NCBI RefSeq assembly: GCF_010993975.1
Contig: NZ_JAACZO010000022.1
Span: 186,001-250,000 of the forward strand
Length of the DNA stretch: 64,000 bases
Source: Halomonas faecis
Lineage (GTDB): Bacteria; Pseudomonadota; Gammaproteobacteria; Pseudomonadales; Halomonadaceae
Direction: 5' to 3'
In this document: positions 19,693 through 27,823 of the stretch, piece after piece
Layout: each line of letters begins with the position of its first letter
Position numbering within the stretch: position 1 is the first letter of the stretch
Translations under genes and position numbers: made by a program
The notes under the pieces: model-generated
The model's database searches: none
The model's input: the letters and a program-made list of their open reading frames with translations, nothing else
What the model was told of the DNA's origin: nothing

Positions 19693-20496
19693 ATGACGCG
19701 CATTCCCAATCCCGGTTTCGGCACCTTCCGCCTGGAAGGCGACGTACTCGAGAACGCGGTGAAAAGCGCCCTGGCAGCGGGCTATCGCCATATCGACACC
19801 GCCCAGATGTACGGCAACGAAACCGAAGTGGGCGAGGCCATCCGGGAGAGCGGCATTCCGCGCGACGAGATTTTCCTCACCACCAAGGTATGGCACGACC
19901 GCCTGCGCCCCGGCGATCTGGAAGCCAGCGTCGACGAAAGCCTGGACCGGCTCGGCACCGAGTATGTCGACCTGCTGCTGATACACTGGCCATCCCCCGA
20001 TGGTGAAGTGCAGATGGACGACTACCTGAACGCCCTCAAGGCGGTGCAGGACGCCGGCAGGGCCAAGCACATCGGCATTTCCAACTTCACCCGCGCCCAG
20101 GTCGACCAGGCCATCGGCATTCTTGGCGAGGGCACCCTGCTGACCAACCAGATCGAGGTGCACCCCTTCCTGCAAAACCGTGCTCTCGTCGAACACTGCC
20201 AGTCACGCGGCCTCGAGGTCACCGCCTACATGCCGCTGGCCGTCGGCAAGGTGATGAAGGACACCACCCTGGAGCGCATCGCCCAGGCCCACGATGCCAA
20301 CCCGGCGCAGGTCGCACTGGCGTGGATCAAGGCCCGCGGCCTGGTGACCATTCCCTCCTCCACCAAGGCCGAACACATCCGCAGCAACCTGGCCGCCTTC
20401 GAGATCGCGCTGAGCGACGACGAAATGGCTCAGATCGCCGAACTCGACTGCGGCGAGCGCATCGCGAACCCCGACTTCGCCCCCGCCTGGGACTGA
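19693..20496 (+). CDS. dkgB: Aldo/keto reductase, 2,5-diketo-D-gluconate reductase B-like
   Basis: 267-residue NADPH-dependent aldo-keto reductase. The tetrad is visible as Asp in GYRHIDTAQMYGNE (Tyr also here), Lys in FLTTKVW and His in LLLIHWPSP. The cofactor-binding C-terminal IPSSTKAEHIRSNL is typical of AKR5. It probably reduces aldehydes or methylglyoxal. AAGGAG precedes the ATG at 19693. A 12-bp hairpin follows the stop. Confidence 0.9.
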   Translation: MTRIPNPGFGTFRLEGDVLENAVKSALAAGYRHIDTAQMYGNETEVGEAIRESGIPRDEIFLTTKVWHDRLRPGDLEASVDESLDRLGTEYVDLLLIHWPSPDGEVQMDDYLNALKAVQDAGRAKHIGISNFTRAQVDQAIGILGEGTLLTNQIEVHPFLQNRALVEHCQSRGLEVTAYMPLAVGKVMKDTTLERIAQAHDANPAQVALAWIKARGLVTIPSSTKAEHIRSNLAAFEIALSDDEMAQIAELDCGERIANPDFAPAWD

Positions 20497-20521
20497 ACTC
20501 GCCGCCAAGGCTACGCCACGT

Positions 20522-20552
20522 GCCGCCGTTTCCGCTCGCCGGAAGCGGCGGC
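20522..20552. terminator. 12-bp hairpin between convergent genes
   Basis: GCCGCCGTTTCC-7 nt-GGAAGCGGCGGC, a 12-bp stem with one T-G wobble, placed between the aldo-keto reductase and the convergent membrane operon. No T-run; probably a bidirectional stop or stability hairpin. Confidence 0.6.
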
Positions 20553-20594
20553 CTCGAATTCGACCGCCCTATCCGCCATGTACCGATTGGCACG

Positions 20595-21722
20595 TCACCG
20601 TTCCGGCTCGCTCAACCTGTCGACAATGCGATAGGCCGTAGGCATCGTCTCCGCCTCATCGAGGAGAGGGCGGGAGACGGTGGCGGCCTTCAGAGTCAGG
20701 GACATCGCGGCCCTGCCGCGAGCGATCTCGTCGTGCAGTTGGGCTTGCATGGCCGGGCGCTGCAGAGCTTCCTGTGCCTTGAGCATGGCGAATTCGCTGC
20801 CGGCGATGCCGGCCAGGGTCGCCACGGTGGTCACGGTACCTGCCACCAGGGCGCCCGGGCCACTGGGAGCGCTGACCGCCGCAACCGAGCCGCCGCCCAG
20901 CAGCGCCCGCGCGGCGCCGGCACCCAGGCGCGATGCCAGGCCGCGCACGGCCAGGCGACTGCCCTGCCCCGCCGCCGTGCTCCCCAGCCGGACCGCCAGA
21001 GCCCGGCCGGCCAACAACCCCACGCCACCGCCACCAGCGGCGGCCAAGTTCCAGCGTACACGGTCACGGCTGTCGCGCAGCGAACGCTGCAACGTCTCAT
21101 CCAGGTCGAGAGCGGGTGGCTTTCCGTCATCCGCCGCCGCATCGACCTGAAGTGGGGCATAGCGGGCCTGCAAGGTGGCGGCCAGTTCGTCGACGAGCCG
21201 CCGCCGTTCACGGGCCAGGCGCAGCGGGTAGTCTACCTGGAGCTTGGCCAGGGCCGACTCGATACCGCTCGGCTCGATCAGGCGCGCGTGAAGTTGGCCG
21301 TCCAGCCAGTCATCCAGATCGCCGAGCAGGGCCACGCCGAGGCGAGCGTAGCTACCGCTCGGCGAGAAGTACCAGTTCAGGTAGCCGGGCACCGCGGCCT
21401 CCAGCGGCGCGTAAGCCGCTTCGAGTCGCCTCTCGACCCACGGAGTCATGCGTGCTGCGAGCCGCCCGCGAGAGTCATCGACGAACGCAGCCACATCGCA
21501 CGAGAAGTCGGCATGGGTCTCGGCATCCAGGGTCAGCGACTCCCCCGCCACGATCACCCGGTACAACGGCGCCTCACTGCGCGATTCGAGCCAGCGATGG
21601 CCGGCTTCGAGCAGCGACAGCAACAGCACCACGACCAGCAGCGTGGGCCACCAGCGGCGCCAAACGGGCGTCGCAGACTTCCGCCGACGGACCGGAAGAG
21701 ACACATCGCTCGACGGGGTCAT
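20595..21722 (-). CDS. Unknown protein with an N-terminal membrane anchor
   Basis: 375-residue protein of no recognised family. After a basic N-terminus (RRRKSATPVWRRWW) comes one membrane helix (about residues 24-40), then a largely helical, probably periplasmic region with many Arg/Glu/Leu (residues 50-230). Two Gly/Ala-rich hydrophobic stretches follow near 235-260 and 285-325, which may insert into the membrane. The ATG overlaps the stop of the upstream gene as ATGA, so both are translated from one message and probably act together. Nearest neighbours give no functional hint. Confidence 0.72.
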   Translation of the reverse strand: MTPSSDVSLPVRRRKSATPVWRRWWPTLLVVVLLLSLLEAGHRWLESRSEAPLYRVIVAGESLTLDAETHADFSCDVAAFVDDSRGRLAARMTPWVERRLEAAYAPLEAAVPGYLNWYFSPSGSYARLGVALLGDLDDWLDGQLHARLIEPSGIESALAKLQVDYPLRLARERRRLVDELAATLQARYAPLQVDAAADDGKPPALDLDETLQRSLRDSRDRVRWNLAAAGGGGVGLLAGRALAVRLGSTAAGQGSRLAVRGLASRLGAGAARALLGGGSVAAVSAPSGPGALVAGTVTTVATLAGIAGSEFAMLKAQEALQRPAMQAQLHDEIARGRAAMSLTLKAATVSRPLLDEAETMPTAYRIVDRLSEPER

Positions 21723-22558
21723 GGGGCGTTCCCTTGGCGGCGGTGCGCTACCCCGCTCTGGCCTGGCTCGCCGGCACCGAGCAGCGCCTCGGCCCCCAGC
21801 AGCAGGCGGACGTAGGCCCAGGCAACGGCGCCCTGGGTCGCCAGCAGCATCAGCCAGCCCAGCAGAGCCACGGGGGTACCCAGTCGCAGACGTTCCACGG
21901 CGTTCTGCATGGCCCAGGCCTGGGTGATCTCGGCAGCGCCGGCCAGCCGTTCGAAGAATGCCAGCAGCGAACCGCCCCTGCCGCCCGGCAGATGGCGCGC
22001 AACGGCTTCCTCCCAACCCAGCCCCACCAGCCACGGCTGAGGTAGCCATAGCGCCAGCCCCACCAAGGCCAGGGCCAGCAGACACGCCAGGGGCGCCGTC
22101 AACAGTTGCCGGGACACCGGCACCAGCCGTTCGCCAATGACGTGCGGGACCAGGCGCCGGCGAAGCCATCGGGCGACCAACGCCAGGCCGAGCGCCGTCG
22201 CCAGCAACAGAGGCCAGGCGACGGGCGGCAGCAGGCGCAGCTTGACCAGCAGCACCAGCGCCAGCACGGTCCCGGCCACCTGATGACGCAACGCCATCAG
22301 TATCCCGCCACGCAGCCGGCGCTGCCAGGGCGACTCACCACGCAGGTACTGGCCGAGCCAGGCCCGGCGACGCAGGCGCGCGGTTTCCAGGCTGCCGGCA
22401 ACGATCAACTGGGTGGTCAGCACCAGCGCCGGAAGGAACAGCCAGCCGGCCAGAGGACTACCGGCCAGCGACCAGAGCCACAGCGCCACCATCATCACGA
22501 CGAGGTAGCCGTGGCCACCCCGCCACGCCTGCCGGCCGGCACTCATCCAATCAAGCAT
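21719..22558 (-). CDS. Unknown multi-spanning membrane protein
   Basis: 279-residue protein with about six membrane segments (residues 18-35, 38-56, 85-105, 112-128, 152-172 and 225-255) and basic loops (ARLRRRAWLGQYL, ARWLRRRLVPH). I do not recognise the family. GGGGAG lies before the ATG. It is the first gene of a two-gene operon with 4-nt overlap. A group II intron maturase remnant begins only about 20 nt upstream, so the promoter region may have been remodelled by that insertion. Confidence 0.7.
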   Translation of the reverse strand: MLDWMSAGRQAWRGGHGYLVVMMVALWLWSLAGSPLAGWLFLPALVLTTQLIVAGSLETARLRRRAWLGQYLRGESPWQRRLRGGILMALRHQVAGTVLALVLLVKLRLLPPVAWPLLLATALGLALVARWLRRRLVPHVIGERLVPVSRQLLTAPLACLLALALVGLALWLPQPWLVGLGWEEAVARHLPGGRGGSLLAFFERLAGAAEITQAWAMQNAVERLRLGTPVALLGWLMLLATQGAVAWAYVRLLLGAEALLGAGEPGQSGVAHRRQGNAP

Positions 22559-22580
22559 GTCACGCTCCCCTGCCCGTTCA

Positions 22581-22830
22581 CTAACAGAGTAACGCCTGCA
22601 GGTATCGATTTCTCCAGTAGCCCGGCCGGGCCACTACGCCAGTCCGACACGCAATCGGATCGAACCACTTCTTCTGCAGGACCTGATTCATGTGCGAGGC
22701 ACCGGCATTCCACCAGGGACCGCACCCACCTCCTGCCGACTTCCACACCCGATACTCGTCCAGACCCAGCGCCAGGAGTTTCCGGCGCCGGTTGAACCGC
22801 CCCCCAAGACCCACCCCGGGAACAGCGCCA
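22581..22830 (-). pseudogene. C-terminal remnant of a group II intron-encoded reverse transcriptase/maturase
   Basis: On the minus strand about 80 residues match the maturase end of group II intron proteins: GRFNRRRKLLALGLDEYRVW, then GPWWNAGASHMNQVL and a degraded tail. The reverse transcriptase core is missing. It is homologous to the second remnant at 27004-27110 in the same orientation: CCTGATTCATGTGCGAGG and flanking bases are identical on the plus strand. No domain V/VI-like RNA follows it here. Non-functional. Confidence 0.75.
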
Positions 22831-22969
22831 AACTGACACACCATGGAAAAGTCCGCCGAGCGCTTGGCGGACATGAATTACGCCGCAGCGACTTCCATCC
22901 TACTGGCGCCACCGGGAAGCGGTAACCGCGAGTTCGAGGATCATGCCACGAATTGGCCCGTAGCCGTCA

Positions 22970-23443
22970 TTACAGGACGGCCAGCTCTATGATGTCATTC
23001 AGACTGGCATCGTCCATCGGCTGCCCTTGTCGCATGTGGAATTCATAGACCAGGCGGATGACCCGAGCCTCGACCTCCGGCCGTAGGGAAAGACGTTTCT
23101 GATCGAGGATTCGACGTATCCTGACGATGCCCCCCTCCAGGGCCTCTAGATCGATATGACGCTGTCCCTGTATTGGCGAGCGCCCCTCCGGATTCCCCTC
23201 ACCGGTGACGAACCACTCCACGGAAAGTTCAGCAGCCCGTGCCATCCGAACCAAGCTACTCAGGGTCGGCTCCGACAGTCCCGCCCGCCACTTCCGAAGC
23301 ACCGATGTGGAAACCCCAGCCTTGTTCGCCATGATCGTGGCGCCTCCGGCTCGCTTGATCGCCATGTCCATGCGCTTCTCGAACGCGTCGACCTGCCCAT
23401 CCTCGAGAGCACTACTGAATCCAATAAAGGTATGACGCGTCAT
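22970..23443 (-). CDS. XRE/CI-like helix-turn-helix regulator
   Basis: 157-residue regulator. A lambda-repressor-like HTH is at about residues 32-80: ATIMANKAGVSTSVLRKW with SEPTLSSLVRMARAAELSVEWF. A C-terminal helical region follows (residues 95-157) with no LexA-type peptidase motif. Similar short CI-like proteins occur in prophage remnants and as chromosomal regulators. AGGAT precedes the ATG. It lies between the two intron remnants and is divergent from the REC-EAL gene; a dyad in the 394-bp gap may be its operator. Confidence 0.82.
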   Translation of the reverse strand: MTRHTFIGFSSALEDGQVDAFEKRMDMAIKRAGGATIMANKAGVSTSVLRKWRAGLSEPTLSSLVRMARAAELSVEWFVTGEGNPEGRSPIQGQRHIDLEALEGGIVRIRRILDQKRLSLRPEVEARVIRLVYEFHMRQGQPMDDASLNDIIELAVL

Positions 23444-23837
23444 GATTTATCCTGCTGAGAATTGAGATGCACAAATTCCCCTGGGCAACACAAATGCGTC
23501 GACTCTAGTCGTTTAATCGCCTCATACGTATTGACAACCGATCCATTCATGCCGTACAGTACGTTCTACGTACCCAAAGAGGCTTCGACGCCATATCGCA
23601 CTGCTACCGGGGTCCGCCGAATCGAAACGGCGGCCAACAGTCAGGCACCGCCCACCCAGGAGGTGCCGTGAGAGCGGTCGAAACTGAAGAGCGAACGAGC
23701 TGTGGCGGCCGATCGAACCGCCTAGTGCTCATTTGTTTGTCGAAGCGACATGGATGCAAGGATAGCACCGCGATGGGGCGCAAGATATTCAGCTAGTACG
23801 AACGCCGGAGTCTGGACTGCTATCAAGGCGATTCACG
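23444..23837 (+). promoter_or_regulatory. 394-bp gap upstream of the REC-EAL gene
   Basis: No convincing gene. A possible sigma-70 promoter is TTGACA (23531-23536) with TACAGT 18 bp downstream. The perfect dyad GTACGT-TCT-ACGTAC (23559-23573) overlaps the expected start site and could be an operator. AGGAGG at 23657 stands before a GTG that opens a 42-codon frame (23668-23796); its sequence gives no sign of a protein family. Confidence 0.45.
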
Positions 23838-25091
23838 ATGGGACGATTGTTGATTTTCGAGCACGACGCACAGGTAGCTCAGTTCGCGGCGCGGATAGCG
23901 GAGAATGCAGCGTTGCAGGTACGGACAGCGGAGAGTGTCGAAAGTTTTTTGCGAGTCTTGGACGAACAGCGTTCGACTTGTGTACTGATAGACCTTTCCA
24001 TGTCCGGTGCCGATAGCCTCGACATCATCCAGCTACTGGCCGATCGGGGATGCGAAGCCGGCATCATTCTGACCAGCGATGTTTTGACCAGCAATACCGA
24101 CCCGCTAGTGCTCGATGCCGCGGCGCGGGTGGCCTCGGCACGCGGCCTGCGGGTCATCGGCCATCTGGCCAAGCCCTTTTCCGCAACCGGACTGCACGGG
24201 TTGCTGCGACAGGCAGGCAGCCCCCCCTCCACCGTGGGCATCTTGCATGCCTCCAGACCCCACCCCGAGAGAGAACTGAACCCCGCCCTGCTGCGCCAGG
24301 CCATCGAGAACTGCGAATTCAGCCTGGCCTATCAACCCCAGATATTCTGCCGCGACGGTCGATTGTCGGGATTCGAAGCTCTGGCGAGATGGCACCATCC
24401 GGTGGACGGCCTCATCGTGCCCGACCGCTTCATCCCTGCGATCGAACGAGCCGGGCTGATGCCCGAGTTCACCGCGAGGATCATCGAACAAGCGTTCTCG
24501 TGGTTCCACGCGAACATCCTCTCCCCTCCCGGAGGCGGCACGCTGCAAGGTAGCCCCTCCTTGTCCATCAACATCTCCGCCCGCAACCTCACCCAACCGG
24601 ACTTTCCCGAGATCATGATCGACCTGTGCCAACGCTACGCCGTTCCCCCCCGCCGGGTGGTCCTCGAGTTGACCGAGACCAGCGCCCTGGACGATCCCGT
24701 GCTCTCCCTCGAACTGCTGACGCGTCTGCGGATGCAGGGGTTCCAACTCTCCATCGACGATTTCGGTGCCGGCTACTCCTCGATGCAGCAACTGGCGAGG
24801 CTGCCGTTTTCCGAAATCAAGGTGGACAAAACCTTCGTCGCCACGGCCTTGCAGTCGGCCACATCGCGCACGGTAGTCAAGAGCATCGTCGAACTGGCCC
24901 GTTCTCTGACGCTACGCTCGACGGCGGAGGGCGTCGAGGACGAGGCGACCCTGCAATTCCTCGACTTCATTGGCTGCGACCTGGCTCAGGGGTTCTTCAT
25001 CGCACATCCCATGTCCGGAAAGAACCTCGCCGATTGGTTGAACGACGCACCACGGTGCTCATGGCAAGCGCCGGGAGCACCCCGCCACTGA
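23838..25091 (+). CDS. Response regulator with EAL c-di-GMP phosphodiesterase output
   Basis: 417-residue REC-EAL protein. The receiver (1-120) has acidic E8/D10, phospho-acceptor D52 in LIDLSM and Lys in HLAKPFS. The EAL domain (about 150-400) keeps the catalytic set: FEALARW, SINISARNL, LELTETSALDD, IDDFGAGYSS, EIKVDKTF, AEGVEDE and AQGFFIAHPM. It should therefore hydrolyse cyclic di-GMP under control of an unlinked histidine kinase. It is followed by a PilZ/HD-GYP-like gene 48 nt downstream, suggesting one c-di-GMP unit, possibly for motility or biofilm switching. Confidence 0.92.
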   Translation: MGRLLIFEHDAQVAQFAARIAENAALQVRTAESVESFLRVLDEQRSTCVLIDLSMSGADSLDIIQLLADRGCEAGIILTSDVLTSNTDPLVLDAAARVASARGLRVIGHLAKPFSATGLHGLLRQAGSPPSTVGILHASRPHPERELNPALLRQAIENCEFSLAYQPQIFCRDGRLSGFEALARWHHPVDGLIVPDRFIPAIERAGLMPEFTARIIEQAFSWFHANILSPPGGGTLQGSPSLSINISARNLTQPDFPEIMIDLCQRYAVPPRRVVLELTETSALDDPVLSLELLTRLRMQGFQLSIDDFGAGYSSMQQLARLPFSEIKVDKTFVATALQSATSRTVVKSIVELARSLTLRSTAEGVEDEATLQFLDFIGCDLAQGFFIAHPMSGKNLADWLNDAPRCSWQAPGAPRH

Positions 25092-25139
25092 AACCTCGGC
25101 TTGCCTATTTGCGGATTACACGCCATGAGATGGAGATCA

Positions 25140-26834
25140 ATGTCTGCACACGCCGGTCAGGCCATCCACACCGTCGCTCGAATCGTCGAGGAGAAACATG
25201 ATGTCACCATTTTCTCCGGTGCCCAGACTCATCCGCTAGCGGCCCAGGTGGCGGGTGTCGACATCGAGAAAAGCCTTCTGGTACTGCGTGTCTTCTGCCC
25301 GACAGGCGACATTAGCGCCCATCTGCTGGCTGAAGGATTGATCTCCTTCGATCTGGAAAAGGTCAACAGGGACGATCCGCCGCTATTGCTGAGCTTCGAA
25401 AAAGTTCGGGCAACCCACGAACGGCTCGACAGCAACCTGTTCGAGATCCGCTGCACCTTAGCGGACACATTGCTGATCACCGAAAAGCCCGGCGGCGCCA
25501 GGGTGCCCTTCATCCAGGGGATGTCCGCTGCAGCCTTCCTAGACATGTACGCGGGACGCCTCACCGTCCGGGCCCAACTGTGCAACCTTTCGATGGGCGG
25601 CTGCATGGTCCAAGTTCCACTGGAAGAGAGTACACCGCTGACGGTGCATCAGCGGATCCCCTCCCTGTCCCTCGAATTTCCCAACGGAGAGGGCCTACGC
25701 ATCCAGGGTTCCATTCGCAACATGCGCCCCTTTGGTCGCGCTCGGCACATGGCGATCGGCATAGGCTTCGTCGAGCTCGACCACAAGACGCGGCAGCGCC
25801 TGCGTCACTTCGTCACCGAATGCGAACTGGAGCTGGCCAGACGCGCGGGAACGGAGTACAGACGCTCGGGAACCTCGCCACTTTTTCTCGTCAATTCCGG
25901 TTATAGAAAGAAGATCGCTTCGGAAAACAGACGACGCAGCAAACAACCGCCCATGGTCCATGCCATCAAGGAAGTGGCTCGACAGCAGCATATCATTCTG
26001 CACTGTATGAAGAATGTGTTGCCCTTTCCCAGGGACGTGCTTTACGACAGCGCGGATACCCTGCTGCACCTGGCCGAGAGCGACCGCAACCAGTTCTTGT
26101 ATGTGCTGCGCTATCTCAACGAAGAGGCACCCTGGGTGCAGCACTCCGTACGGGTCGCGGCCCTGCTGGGAGATACCTTGCTGGCACATGCGAACCTAGC
26201 CGACGACGCACAGGAAGCAGTGGCCGGCGCCCTGCTGCACGTGATGGGAAAACCCTTGCTACTCAACGAGCGACTACCTACTCTGGACAGCTGCCTCACA
26301 ACATCGCAGAGAAACATCCTGAGAGAGCATGTGGAAACCCTGCAGCGACGCCTGCGTGAGATCGACTGGACCCCCGGGCCGGTGCTGGACCGGATCATCA
26401 GCGACATCAACGAACGGCTCAACGGCAGCGGCTATCCGCAAGGTAAGGCGGTCGCAGCGTTGCCGGAGACGGTACGCATCGCCTCGGTCATCAAGGTCGT
26501 CGACACCCTGACTCACGCACGCAATGGCCGCTCCGCGCTGGCGCCCCTGGAAGCCTACCGGCAGGTATACAACCACGAGGGCTACGACAGGGAATGCCTG
26601 ATCCGATACGTCCACCGCTACGGCTTCTATCCAGTGGGCAGCTTGGTCAAATACTCGGGCGGGTTTCTCGCCTGGGTCATGGCATCCGACCGCAAGGGCG
26701 TCCCGAGGCAGGTCCGCGTCGTCAAAAACTTGGCGTTCGAGGATTCGATGCTCGATACCGTGCTCAGCGATCCGGATCTGCGGGCGATCGGTACGCTGGA
26801 GGGCGTGGCCGACCCCGCCGACTTCCAGCTTTGA
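25140..26834 (+). CDS. YcgR-like PilZ protein with a degenerate HD-GYP domain
   Basis: 564-residue protein. Residues 1-110 resemble the YcgR N-terminal domain. About 120-240 form a PilZ domain with the second binding motif NLSMGGCMVQV but without a clear RxxxR. About 280-540 are HD-GYP-like: QHSVRVAALLGD, LLHVMGKPLL where HDIGK is expected, and NERLNGSGYPQG where the leading His is Asn. The GYP motif survives but metal ligands are lost, so it is probably a c-di-GMP receptor or scaffold and not an enzyme. GGAG precedes the ATG at 25140. It directly follows the REC-EAL gene; a group II intron 3' end lies 11 nt after its stop. Confidence 0.82.
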   Translation: MSAHAGQAIHTVARIVEEKHDVTIFSGAQTHPLAAQVAGVDIEKSLLVLRVFCPTGDISAHLLAEGLISFDLEKVNRDDPPLLLSFEKVRATHERLDSNLFEIRCTLADTLLITEKPGGARVPFIQGMSAAAFLDMYAGRLTVRAQLCNLSMGGCMVQVPLEESTPLTVHQRIPSLSLEFPNGEGLRIQGSIRNMRPFGRARHMAIGIGFVELDHKTRQRLRHFVTECELELARRAGTEYRRSGTSPLFLVNSGYRKKIASENRRRSKQPPMVHAIKEVARQQHIILHCMKNVLPFPRDVLYDSADTLLHLAESDRNQFLYVLRYLNEEAPWVQHSVRVAALLGDTLLAHANLADDAQEAVAGALLHVMGKPLLLNERLPTLDSCLTTSQRNILREHVETLQRRLREIDWTPGPVLDRIISDINERLNGSGYPQGKAVAALPETVRIASVIKVVDTLTHARNGRSALAPLEAYRQVYNHEGYDRECLIRYVHRYGFYPVGSLVKYSGGFLAWVMASDRKGVPRQVRVVKNLAFEDSMLDTVLSDPDLRAIGTLEGVADPADFQL

Positions 26835-26845
26835 AGCCAGGCAGA

Positions 26846-26930
26846 ATCGGGTAGGGCGCCGGGGTCACCCCCCCCCCCCCGGCGCCCTACCACACCACTG
26901 TACGTACCGTTCGGTATACGGCGGTTCATG
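26846..26930 (-). ncRNA. Group II intron domains V and VI (3' end of a degenerate intron)
   Basis: Read on the minus strand: a domain V-like hairpin starting AACCGCCGTATACC, with GAAC loop and GGTACGTACAGTGGTG (about 26892-26928), is followed by a 14-bp domain VI stem (26851-26864 with 26877-26890) whose loop contains a run of G (C13 on the plus strand, 26868-26880). The intron would end CCTACCCGAT at 26846, placing an A seven nt from the end where the branch point is expected. This explains the long hairpin and homopolymer here. Confidence 0.75.
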
Positions 26931-27003
26931 AAGAACGAGTAAGCCATCTTATCGTATCGAGCACCGAAATCTGGCCCCGTTGATCGGACTACCTCCTAAG
27001 CAG

Positions 27004-27565
27004 GGCCTGATTCATGTGCGAGGCACCGGCCTTCCACCAGGGACCGCGGCCATTTCCCACTGGCTTCCACGCCCGATACTCGTCTCGACCCAACACCAGG
27101 GTCCGCAGACGCTTCCACTACCGCCAGAACACGCAACGCAGTCGGCGATGCATCCCTCGATCCAGCCCTTCCAAGGGACGCTTCACGTCGACGAGACTGA
27201 AGTAGCTGGCCCAGCCCCGCAGGACTGGTGTCAGTTCACCGATGCCTCGCTGAATATGGCGCGCGGCCCGTGCCATCAGCAGGTCGTGGTTCACTCAAAC
27301 GAAGAAGGCTTCCAGGTTGAGGTCGACCACCCAGCGGTGGCCGGCGGTGACATGGGCCTTCATGGCCGAGACGGTCTGCTGTGCGTTGCGTTTGGGGCGG
27401 TAGCCGTAGCGCGATTCGGAGAAGTCCGGGTCGAAGAGCGGCGTCAGCACCTGCAGCAACGCCTGCTGGATCAGCCAGTTGCTGACCGTGGAAATGCCGA
27501 GCTGTCGTGTCCCACCTTGGGTTTGGGGATCTCGACGGCCCGGACTGGGCTGGGGTAGGGGTGAT
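27004..27565 (-). pseudogene. Degenerate group II intron-encoded reverse transcriptase/maturase
   Basis: Minus-strand fragments of an intron-encoded protein in several frames: RAVEIPKPK, then GISTVSNWLIQQALLQVLTP, SRYGYRPKRNAQQTVSAMK and HRWVVDLNLEAFF. After an in-frame stop come NHDLLMARAA, then a jump to ELTPVLRGWASYFS and the C-terminal GPWWKAGASHMNQAL. The stretch carrying the YADD catalytic centre is deleted, and stops and frameshifts are present, so it is dead. Together with domains V/VI at 26846-26930 it is one decayed group II intron inserted after the PilZ/HD-GYP gene. Confidence 0.85.
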
Positions 27566-27755
27566 GTTAGCGCCCGTTGCTGTCTTCACGATCGATCCTC
27601 GAGACGTCATCGCCTACTCGCTGTTCTTCATGTTCGGCCCTTGGTGTCGGGGTGAATCGACACTTACGATGACGTCTGATGGCCCGTCCCGTCGCCTCTC
27701 GACGCCAGTAGCACTAGCGCCAGTCAGGCGCTGCGCGCCATGCCTGGCGCACACC
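27566..27755. other. Unassigned 190-bp segment with a nested inverted repeat
   Basis: No gene is supported. AGACGTCATCG (27602-27612) and CGATGACGTCT (27667-27677) are perfect 11-bp inverted copies 54 nt apart. Inside them GTGTCG/CGACAC form a second pair near 27645-27664. Lying upstream of the decayed maturase on its strand, this may be leftover 5' intron RNA structure. Confidence 0.35.
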
Positions 27756-27782
27756 AAAAAACGGCGGGCCATCGCCCGCCGC
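27756..27782 (-). terminator. Rho-independent terminator after the acyl-CoA dehydrogenase gene
   Basis: Minus strand CGGCGGGC-GATG-GCCCGCCG followed by TTTTTT, 40 nt after the acyl-CoA dehydrogenase stop. Textbook intrinsic terminator. Confidence 0.9.
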
Positions 27783-27823
27783 AAGGAGTCGATCGAAACC
27801 CGATCGAGAGAGAAAGCTGGCGT

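Noticed and set aside
23668-23796. 42-codon ORF with a good ribosome-binding site upstream of the REC-EAL gene
   Set aside because: No domain, no conservation evidence available and composition does not stand out; mentioned only as part of the gap.
26868-26880. Phase-variable poly-C tract of a gene
   Set aside because: No ORF or promoter uses it; it fits the loop of group II intron domain VI.
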